Positions 50,752 through 60,000 of a stretch of 60,000 bases of DNA are shown here, one piece after another. A program made the translations under genes and the position numbers. Within the stretch, counting starts at the first letter, position 1. Every line of letters starts with the position of its first letter. Source of the DNA: Symsagittifera roscoffensis. Its lineage: Eukaryota > Xenacoelomorpha > Acoela > Convolutidae. Where the stretch lies: positions 41,299,831 to 41,359,830 of the forward strand of contig NC_087070.1 of the NCBI RefSeq assembly GCF_963678635.1, given 5' to 3'. Under the pieces are notes generated by a model. It made no database searches. It was not told the origin of the DNA and saw only the letters and a list, made by a program, of their open reading frames with translations.

Positions 50752-52383
50752 TTGTCACTGTGGCCCCGCTAAGTAAGTGACTTTTTTTTGACGAGTGGGT
50801 TCCGCGGGGGGCGGAGCAGGGGAACGCTTAACGCACTCGCAAAAGGAGCACCCTTCGGGTGCTCTTTTTTGCTCGAAAGTTTTCTGAAACGGTATCTGAT
50901 GAACTTTGTTAGGTGTCACAAAAGCAACAACAAAAAACTTTCTGTATGTGATTAGAAAAGATCAAAAAAGATTTCTCATACTTTCAATGACTGAATCTAC
51001 ACCTGATAAGTCTCTAGAGAACTCTAAACCAAAGTAACTTATGTTTTTCAGTGATTCATGAAGAGGACCGTTCCAACGAAAACAAGTTTTCGGAAACAGT
51101 CCTCATATTTTTTTTCGAGCACATTGTAAAGTACGTGGACTTTCAATTGTGACTAATAGCTGAATTGGACTTGGAATTTGTCCCAAAGAGGTTAAGTTTG
51201 TCTCAAATTGATTAGAAGCAAAAGAAAAAATAAAAAAAAATTTTATTTGGAAAAAAAAGTTGAGTCAGAAACGTGAAAAAACCCTTTATTCAAAAGTCAC
51301 TAAAAGTAGCTCCAATTGGCTTAAATCACTAGACTACAATATATGAACCTGTTCAGAATGGTTTTCAAGACCAAAGCCGTAAAACTTCCATATTTAGAGA
51401 AAAGGCAAAAAAAACACGTTTTTGGTTAACTCAAAGAGGTAGATAAATCGGGTAAAGTCGTCTTCAGACCTATAGGATCGAGAAGTGATCTAAATAGGGT
51501 ATATATGTAGTGTCCCTGTTAGGTCGCATGCAAAAAACTAGAACAGTTTTGTTGGCCACTTCCGAAATTAAGACTTTTTTTTCGAAATTTGGCCATTTTA
51601 ATTTGTAGTAAAATAGTAGTAAAATAGCCGAGAAAAAAAATTGTAAAAACCATAATTTTTATTCAATTTTGACGTTTAAATACTCTATACGTACTAAAAT
51701 GTCTATGGCAAGCTCAAATAAGCCATCAAAATTCATTTTTTCTCACTTTTTAAAATTTTTGTTTTTTTGATTTACAATGTTGAGTCAGAAACGTAAAAAA
51801 TCAATTTTTTTCAAAAAGTCAAAATAAAGTGATCCGATCAATTTGTTTCACTAAAACACACTTTATGAACCTGTTCAGAATGTGTTTTTGGGTTAGAGCC
51901 GAAAATTCACCCATTTTGAGAAAAGTGGAAAAAACACCTTTTTAGTTACAAAAAAACCATCATTTTTGTTGCAGTTTTTGGAAAAAATCATATTTTTGAG
52001 GAAAAAAAATTTTCTCAAACCTTTATATTTAGGCTCCCCAAACAGTCTACTTTCATCCATTTATTGTCAATATACCCCATTTTTTGAACCAAAACAGAGT
52101 TAATAGGTGATTTTTATCAAAAAACGTGTTTTTTACCATTTTTGCCCCCCATTTCCCTCTATAAGTCAACACATAACAAAATTTTGGCAAAACGGGGCAA
52201 AAGTGTATCCTTAGAATTTCAATACGAGGATGCATGCAAAAAATTAGGGAATTCTGACCTACAGTTTTCGAGAACAGGACTTATTCTCCATGAAAAGGGT
52301 AAAAGGTAATTGTTCCTTCGAACCGACGGGGCCCCTTCCCCTGTCTCTGCTGAACGCCATAGCCGGACGCGGCGGCCACCTAG
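50752..52383 (+). repeat. Monomer 32, family A, copy 4 of the four-copy monomer
   Basis: 1,632 bp, near-identical to monomers 3, 15 and 25; CGAGGATGCATGC near 52226 is private. Hairpin T 50846-50864, hairpin X 51064-51103. Confidence 0.95.
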
Positions 52384-54006
52384 TTGTCACTGTGGCCCCG
52401 CTTTTTTAGTGACTTTTGACGAGTGGGTTCCGCGGGGGGCGGAGCAGGGGAACGCTTAACGCACTCGCAAAAGGAGCACCCTTCGGGTGCTCTTTTTTGC
52501 TCGAAAGTTTTCTGAAACGGTATCTGATGAACTTTGTAAGGTGTCACAAAAGCAACAACACAAAACATTCTGTATGTGATTAGAAAAGATCGAAAAAGAT
52601 TCCTCATACTTTCAATGACTGAATCTACACCTGATCAGTCTCTAGAGAACTCTAAACCAAAGTAACTTATGTTTTTCAGTGATTCATGAAGAGGACCGTT
52701 CCAACGAAAACAAGTTTTCGGAAACAGTCCTCATATTTTTTTTCGAAGCCATTGTCAAGTACGTGGACTTTCAATTGTGACTAATAGCTGAATTGGACTT
52801 GGAATTTGTCCCAAAGAGGTTAAGTTTGTCTCAAAATGATTAGAAGCAAAAGAAAAAAAAAAAATTTTATTTGGAAAAAAAAGTTGAGACAGAAACGTGA
52901 AAAAACCCATTTTTCAAAAGTCATTAAAAGTAGCTCCAATTGGCTTAAATCACTAGACTACAATATATGAACCTGTTCAGAATGGTTTTCAAGACCAAAG
53001 CCGTAAAATTTCCATATTTAGAGAAAAGGCAAAAAAAACAACTTTTTGGTTAACTCAAAAAGGTAGATAAATCGGGTAAAGTCGTCTTCAAACCTATAGG
53101 ATTGAGCAGTGATCTAAATAGGGTGTATATGTAGTGTCCTTGTTAGGTCGCATGCAAAAAACTAGAACAGTTTTGTTGGCCACTTCCGAAATTAAGACTT
53201 TTTTTTCGAAATTTGGCCATTTTTTTTTGTAGTAAAATAGTAGTAAAATAGCCGAGAAAAAAAATTGTAAAAACCATAATTTTTATTCAATTTTGACGTT
53301 TAAATACTCTATACCTACTAAAATGTCTATGGCAAGCTCAAATAAGCCATCAAAATTCATTTTTTCTCACTTTTTAAAATTTTTGTTTTTTTGATATACA
53401 ATGTTGAGTCAGAAACGTAAAAAATCAATTTTTTTCAAAAAGCAAAATAAAGTGTTCCAATCAATTTGTTTCACTAAAACACACTTTATGAACCTGTTCA
53501 GAATGTTTTTTTGGGTTAGAGCCGAAAATTCACCCATTTTGAGAAAAGTGGAAAAAACACCTTTTTAGTTACAAAAAAACCATCATTTTTGTTGCAGTTT
53601 TTGGAAAAAATCATATTTTTGAGGAAAAAAAAATTTCTCAAACCTTTATATTTAGGCTCCCCAAACAGTCTACTTTCATCCATTTATTGTCAATATACCC
53701 CATTTTTTGAACCAAAACAGAGTTAATAGGTGATTTTTATCAAAAAACGTGTTTTTTACCATTTTTGCCCCCCATTTCCCTCTATAAGTCAACACATAAC
53801 AAAATTTTGGCAAAACGGGGCAAAAGTGTATCCTTAGAATTTCAATACGAGGCTGCATGCAAAAAATTAGGGAATTCTGACCTACAGTTTTCGAGAACAG
53901 GACTTATTCTCCATGAAAAGGGTAAAAGGTAATTGTTCCTTCGAACCGACGGGGCCCCTTCCCCTGTCTCTGCTGAACGCCATAGCCGGACGCGGCGGCC
54001 ACCTAG
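52384..54006 (+). repeat. Monomer 33, family A
   Basis: 1,623 bp. Head h1 with spacer TTTTTAG (as in family C) and the GACGAGTG block. Hairpin T 52474-52492, hairpin X 52692-52731. The body follows monomer 16 to about 53580, then matches the end of monomer 25, implying a switch between two family A sources. Confidence 0.95.
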
Positions 54007-55636
54007 TTGTCACTGTGGCCCCGCTAATTAAGTGACTTTCGAAGGAGTAGGTTCCGCGGGGGGCGGAGCAGGAGAACGCTAAACGCACTCGCAAAAGGAG
54101 CACCCTTCGGGTGCTCTTTTTTGCTCGAAAGTTTTCTGAAACGGTATCTGATGAACTTTGTAAGGTGTCACAAAAGCAACAACACAAAACATTCTGTATG
54201 TGATTAGAAAAGGTCAAAAAAGATTTCTCATACTTTCAATGACTGAATCTACACCTGATCAGTCTCTAGAGAACTCCAAACCAAAGTAACTTATGTTTTT
54301 CATTGATTCATGAAGAGGACCGTTCCAACGAAAACAAGTTTTCGGAAACAGTCCTCATATTTTTTTTCGAGCCCATTGTCAAGTACGTGGACTTTTAATT
54401 GTGACTTATAGCTGAATTGGACTTGGAATTTGTCCCAAAAAGGTTAAGTTTGTCTCAAAATGATTAGAAGCAAAAGAAAAAAAAACATTTTTTTTATTTG
54501 GAAAAAAAAAGTTGAGTCAGAAACGTGAAAAAATCCTTTTTTCAAAAGTCATAAAAAGTAACTCCAATTTTCTTAAATCACTAGGCTGCAATATAGGAAC
54601 CTGTTTAGGAGGTGTCCATGACCAAAGCCGTAAAATTTCCATATTTAGAGAAAAGGCAAAAAAAAAACCACTTTTTGGTTAACTCAAAAAGGTAGATAAA
54701 TCGGGTAAAGTCGTCTTCAAACCTATGGGATCGAAAAGTGATCTAAATAGGGTTTATATGTAGTGTCCTTGTTAGGTCGCATGCAAAAAACTAGAACAGT
54801 TTTGTTGGCCGCTTCCGAAATTAAGACTTTTTTTTCGAAATTTGGCCATTTTTATTTGTAGTAAAATAGTAGTAAAATAGCCGAGAAAGAAAATTGTAAA
54901 AACCATAATTTTTATCCAATTTTGACGTTTAAATACTCTATACCTACTAAAATGTCTATGGCAAGCTCAAATAAGCCATCAAAATTCATTTTTTCTCACT
55001 TTTTAAAATTTTTATTTTTTTTATATACAATGTTGAGTCAGAAACGTGAAAAATCAATTTTTTTCAAAAAGTCAAAATAAAGTGTTCCAATCAAATTGTT
55101 TCACTAAAACACACTTTATGAACCTGTTCAGAATGGTTTTTTGGGTAGAAGCCGAAAATTCACCTATTTTGAGAAAAGTGGAAAAAACACCTTTTTAGTT
55201 ACAAAAAAACCATCATTTTTGTTGCAGTTTTTGAAAAAACTCAAATTTTTGAGAGGAAAATTTTTTCTCAAAGTTTTATAATTGGGCTCCCCAAACAGTC
55301 TACTTTCATCCATTTCTCGTCAATATACCCCATTTTTTGAACCAAAACAGAGTTACTAGGTGATTTTTATCAAAAATCGTGTTTTTTACCATTTTTGCCC
55401 CCCATTTCCCTCTATAAGTCAACACATAACAAAATTTTGGCAAAACGGGGCAAAAGTGTATCCTTAGAATTTCAATACGGGGCTGCATGCAAAAAATTAG
55501 GGAATTCTGACCTCCAGTTTTCGAGAACACGACTTATTCTGCACGAAAGGTAATATAGGTAAATGTTCTTTCGAACCGACGGGGCCCCTTCCCCTGTCTC
55601 TACTGAACGCCAAAGCCGGACGCGGCGGCCACCTAG
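54007..55636 (+). repeat. Monomer 34, family A
   Basis: 1,630 bp. The start is identical in style to monomer 26 (spacer AATTAAG, GAAGGAGTA block, GCAGGAGAACGC). Hairpin T 54098-54116, hairpin X 54316-54355. The first internal repeat is diverged, with a short deletion (AGGAGGTGTCCATGACC near 54607). Confidence 0.95.
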
Positions 55637-57263
55637 ATAGGTCAGTGACCTGCGGTGCATGGGTGTTATGGGCTTGATTCGTAAGCATTGGCCTGGGGGC
55701 CATTAGCTTCAAGCCATGTGGCACTCGCAGAAAAAGAGCACCCGAAGGGTGCTCTTTTACTGCTCGAATGTCTTGTGAAACGGTATCTGATGAACTTTGT
55801 AGGGTGTCACAAAAGCAACATGACAAAACTTTCTGTATCTGATCAGTAATGGTCAAAAAAGATTTATGACACTTTCAATGACTGAAGCTACACCTGATCA
55901 GTCTCTAGAGAACCCTAAAACAAAGTAACTTATATTTTTCAGTGACTCATGAAGATGACTGTTTCAACGAAAACAAGTTTTCGGAAACAGTCCTCATATT
56001 CTTTTTCGATCCCATTGTCAAGTACGTGGATTTTCAATGGTGACTTATAGCTGAATTGGACTTGGAATTTGTCCCAAAAAGGTTAAGTTTGTCTCAAATT
56101 GATTAGAAGCAATAGAAAAAAAAAGTTTTGATAAAAAAAGTTGAGTCAGAAACGTGAAAAATCGCTTTTTTTCAAAAATTCATCAAAAGTATTTCCATTT
56201 GGATTAAATAAGTAGGCTACAATAAATGAACCTGCTCAGAATGACTGTCATGACCAAAGCCGTAAAATTTCCAAATTTAGAGAAAAGGCAAAAAAACCTA
56301 TTTTTGGTTAACTGAAAAACGTAGATAAATCGAGTAAAGTCGTCTTCAAACCTATAGGTTCGAAAAAGGATCTAACTAAGGTATATCTGCAGTGTTCTTG
56401 TAAGGTCACATGCAAAAAAAATGGAACAATTGTGGTGGCCACTTCCAAAAACAAGACTTTTTTTCGGAACTTGGCCATTTTTATTTGTAGTAAAGCAGTA
56501 AAAAGCTAACCGAGAAAAAAAGTTATAAAAACCAAAATTTTCATCCAATTTTGACAATTAAATACTCTATACCTACTAAAATGAATATGGCAAGCTCGAA
56601 TATGCTATCAAAACTCATTTTTTCTCACTTTTTAAAAATTTTGTTTTTTTGATATTAAATGTTGAGTCAGAAATGTGAAAAACCAGTTTTTTTCAAAAAG
56701 TTAAAAAAAGTTGTTGCAATCAATTTGTTTCACTAAAACACACTTAATGAACCTGTTCAGAAGGCTTTTCATGTTTAAAGCCAAAACTTTACCCCTTTTG
56801 AGAAAAGTGGAAAAAACACCTTTTTAGTTACAAAAAAAACATCATTTTTGTTGCAGTTTTTGAAAAAACTCAAATTTTTGAGAAAATTTTTTTTTACCAC
56901 ACCTACATCATTGGGCTCCTAAAACAGTCTACTTTCATCCATTCTTCATCAAATTACCCCAATTTGTTAACCAAAATAGAGTTACTGAGCCATTTTTACC
57001 AAAAAACGTGGTTTTTCCCTGTTTTTCCCCATTTTTCCCACTATAAGTCAACGCATAACAAAATTTTGGGAAAACGGAGCAAAAGTGTATCCTTAGAATT
57101 GCATTTTAGGCCTGCATGCCAATTTTTATCGAATTCTATCCCGACAATTTTGAGATCAGCACTTTTTCCGAGCAAATAGTCATACCGTTATAATTCTTTG
57201 GCCGTTCGGGGCCCCTACCCCAAACTCACTAAACAAAGACGCCGAAGGCGGACGGCCACCTAG
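55637..57263 (+). repeat. Monomer 35, family B with a switched centre
   Basis: 1,627 bp. Head h3 and tail V5. Left of hairpin X it matches monomer 17. After hairpin X (55955-55994) it reads TTCTTTTTCGATCCCATTG, like families A and monomer 11. Hairpin T 55736-55754. Hairpin X carries a G-to-T at its second base, also found in monomers 36 and 37. Confidence 0.94.
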
Positions 57264-58888
57264 GGGGCAGGGTTGTGTGGTATATTCTCTACTTTAGTTA
57301 TTTGCATCGCGTGGGGAAGAATACGAACAGCGCTCAACGCACTCGCAGAAAGAGCACCCTGCGGGTGCTGTTTTTGCTCGAGAACTGTAAGTCGATTTAA
57401 ATCTTAAATATTTCGTCCGAAATTTAACTTTTTTTCTAGTTGTTCTCAGTTAAACTCCCATGATACCTCAAATTGTATTCCTGGAAGGGCATTTTTATAA
57501 GTCACTCTGTGGCTCGATCAATTAACTACCAAATACGTTTTGATTTACGAAATTGACTGTTTCAACGAAAACAAGTTTTCGGAAACAGTCCAAATTTTAA
57601 ATTATGATCCCAAATACAAACAAAGAGAAATCTAATGCGTTGGTTAAACTTACAGAGCCCAGCCCATGTCTTTGTGTTTATTGACTGTTCAAACACATAA
57701 CAACTATGTTAAAAACAATATTATTAAAATAAAAACAAAACAAATAATCGAGAAAGAAATTTAAGTTTATCAAAAAAATATGCAAAAAAAATCACTTATT
57801 TCTTTTTTTAAGAATCACAAAAACCTCAGTTTGAAAAAAATGATACCTGAGAGGCCCGTTTTGACGCGTTACTACAGTTTAGGCACGTTTTGACTTCGCA
57901 ACTCACAATGATCGATTAACTTTTACAATTGTTTTACAAACACGCTTTTTTTTACCACAATCAAAATTTCATTACTTCTAAACCTCTTGAACAAATTGAT
58001 GAAAATTTTTGCATCAAAACTAACTTGTCAAGGGTTTTTGAGGTATATAAAAAATGTCTCCAGTTAAATAATGATTTTTTGGCTAATTTTTGAAAAAAAA
58101 TTAAAAAATTTGACAAAAAAAATTTTTTTTTTCAGATTTGGCGATCAAAAAGTGCCTTCTATGATGGACCAGCAAAAAATTTGTTTTCAGGTCATAAGTT
58201 TGGCTCACTAGGGTATACAAACTGGCAAAATGTTTATAATAAAAAAGTTTAGAAGAACAGTGATTTTTTGAGAAAAAAAAGAAAAAAACGTAAAAAAATC
58301 AGTTTTTGGCGGGAAAATTCTCAAAAAATCAAAAATCAAGTTTTCTCTCTCCTTACTCCAATAAATTAATTTGGCCACGACAATCATTTTTTGTGATCAG
58401 TAAAAATGTCGAAAAACGACCGGAACCTTGACTTTTTTGAAATTTGACAAAAAAACTTCAAAAAAACCGCAAAAAAACATCAAAAATCTCGAAAAATTTA
58501 CAGAAAAAATTTTGCCAAAAAATACACCATTTGATTCCCTCAACTGTGCTACTGTCCAAAAAAAACATCACTTTTTCCCATTTTCTCAACCAAAATTGAG
58601 TTTTTGGGGCATTTTTGAAAAAAATCGTGATTTTGACCAAAAAAAACGCCCCTTTTTCCCCAAAAAGTGCAACTCATAACATTATTTCGGAAAAACGCCT
58701 TCCCAAGTTATATCTTAGAATTTTGTCCTCTACCTACATGCAAAGTTTGAAGAAATTCTATACTGCCGTTTTCGAGAACTTGAATAATTTTTTTATTTTC
58801 CTAATTAGGTATTTTTTCTAGTTGACCGGCAAGGAAACCCTACCCTTGCCTAAAGGATTCACAAAGCCGGACCGCGACGACCACCTAG
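57264..58888 (+). repeat. Monomer 36, family D
   Basis: 1,625 bp. Head h5 (GGGGCAGGG). Hairpin T 57352-57370 has loop TGC and a C-to-G at its last base. Hairpin X about 57553-57592. It is clearly homologous along its length to monomer 4 but more diverged than the A or C copies are from each other. Tail V4 stem A 58828-58850. Confidence 0.94.
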
Positions 58889-60000
58889 ATAGGTCAGTGA
58901 CCTGCGGTGCATGGGTGTTATGGACTTGATTCGTCAGCATTGGCCTGGGGGCCATTAGCTTCAAGACATGTGGCACTCGCAGAAAAAGAGCACCCGAAGG
59001 GTGCTCTTTTTCTGCTCGAATGTCTTGTGAAACGGTATCTGATGAACTTTGTAGGGTGTCACAAAAGCAACATGACAAAACGTTCTGTATCTGATCAGTA
59101 ATGGTCAAAAAAGATTTATGACACTTTCAATGACTGAAGCTACACCTGATCAGTCTCTAGAGAACCCTAAAACAAAGTTACTTGTATTTTTCAGTGACTC
59201 ATGAAGATGACTGTTTCAACGAAAACAAGTTTTCGGAAACAGTCCTCATATTTTTCTTGGAGCTCATTTTCAAGTAGGTGGACTTTCAATAGTGACTAAT
59301 AGTTGAATTAGACTTGGAATTTGTCCCAAAAAGTTAAGTTTGTCTCAAATTGATTAGAAGCAATAGACAAAAAAAAACATTTTTTTTATTTGATAAATAT
59401 ACTTGAGTCAGAAAAGTGAAAAATCCATTTTTTTCAAAAAGTCATAAGAAGTAATTCAATTTGCATTAAATCACTAACCTATATTATATAAACCTGTTCA
59501 GATTGGTTTTCATGAACAAAGCCGTAAAATTTCCATATTTAGAGAAAAGGCAAAAAAACACCTTTTTGATTAACTGAAAAAGGTAGATAAATCGGGTAAA
59601 GTCGTCTTCAAACCTATAGGACCGAAAAATGATCTAATTGAGATATATATTTAGTGTCCCTTGTAAGGTCACATGCAAAAAAGTGAAACAATTGGGGTGG
59701 CCACTTCAGAAAACAAGACTTTTTTTCGGACTTTGGCCATTTTTATTTGAAGTAAAGTAGTAGTAAGTTACCAGAGAAAAAAAAGTTGTAAAAACCAAAA
59801 TTTTTATCCAATTTTGACAATTAAATACTCTATACCTACTAAAATGACTATGGCAAGCTCAAATATGCCATCAAAACTCATTTTTTCTCACTTTTTAAAA
59901 TTTTTGTTTTTTTGATATAAAATGTTGAGTCAGAAACGTGAAAAATCAATTTTTTTCAAAAAGTCAAGGGAAGTTGTTCCAATCAATTTGTTTCACTAAA
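58889..60000 (+). repeat. Partial monomer 37, family B
   Basis: This is the 5' 1,112 bp of a family B monomer cut by the window edge. Head h3; hairpin T 58988-59006 (loop GAA); hairpin X 59207-59246 with the G-to-T at its second base. Variants TTATGGACTT and GAAAAGTGAAAAATCC match monomer 12. Confidence 0.94.

Larger units (their letters stand above)
1..60000 (+). repeat. Satellite-like tandem array, about 1.63-kb monomers
   Basis: The window is filled by head-to-tail monomers all in one orientation. I located 37 consecutive copies of hairpin X (first at 648-687, last at 59207-59246); their spacing is 1,593-1,646 bp, mean about 1,627 bp. The CTAG at monomer ends recurs with the same mean period. 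Five families (A-E) diverge strongly in the body but keep the same element order and nearly the same length. Open frames of 60-150 codons occur on both strands but are not kept between families, so I call no coding sequence. Function is unknown. It could be a chromosomal satellite, an array of non-autonomous rolling-circle elements, or a tandem non-coding RNA locus. Confidence 0.97.

Noticed and set aside
1-60000. CRISPR array, rDNA or 5S/spliced-leader array, telomeric repeat
   Set aside because: The period is far too long and too uniform for CRISPR. No rRNA, 5S, spliced-leader or tRNA motif and no telomere-type hexamer run was seen.

Overview
The whole 60 kb window is one head-to-tail tandem array. 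No protein-coding gene, tRNA, rRNA or recognisable transposase is visible. Thirty-six complete monomers (340-58888) and two partial ones (1-339, 58889-60000) lie in the same orientation. Counted from one invariant CTAG to the next, a monomer is 1,583-1,654 bp, mean about 1,626 bp. Nothing in the window lies outside the array. The DNA is AT-rich with many short A and T runs, broken once per monomer by a GC-rich core of about 200 bp around the CTAG. The array size, absence of genes and A/T-run texture (including a GGCGGGAAAATT-type motif in some monomers) suggest a eukaryotic chromosome, perhaps a rhabditid nematode. That assignment is a guess from texture only.

Layout of a monomer, using monomer 2 (1969-3600) as reference: (1) a variable head module directly after CTAG; (2) hairpin T, an 8-bp stem with a 3-nt loop, followed by a T run; (3) about 200 bp further on, hairpin X, a 40-nt bulged stem-loop that is the most constant element of the array; (4) an AT-rich body holding two diverged copies of a roughly 175-bp direct repeat about 520 bp apart; (5) a conserved 3' domain of about 240 bp; (6) a GC-rich tail with stem A and a small hairpin B, ending CCACCTAG.

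There are five families. Family A is the majority: 1, 2, 3, 8, 10, 11, 13, 15, 16, 18, 20, 22, 25-30 and 32-34, with the A/B chimera 9 counted among its relatives. Family B is 5, 12, 14, 17, 23, 35 and 37. Family C is 6, 21, 24 and 31, with 7 a C/A chimera and 1-339 a C tail. Family D is 4 and 36. Family E is the single mosaic monomer 19. Head and tail are tightly linked inside a monomer (head h3 always with tail V5, head h5 always with tail V4), but the tail of one monomer and the head of the next combine freely. Near-identical monomers recur between unrelated neighbours (6/21/31; 3/15/25/32), with both similarity edges at CTAG. The monomer thus behaves as a discrete unit of duplication with a Helitron-like 3' end (hairpin then CTAG).

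The main signals for a possibly undescribed system are: the CTAG-bounded monomer; a tail stem kept paired through base-pair changes; hairpin T with a constant stem and variable loop; hairpin X, whose substitutions nearly all keep pairing only if the minus strand is the RNA strand; and combinatorial short blocks in the head module. Whether the GC core makes an RNA, acts as DNA structure in rolling-circle amplification, or both, cannot be decided from sequence alone.
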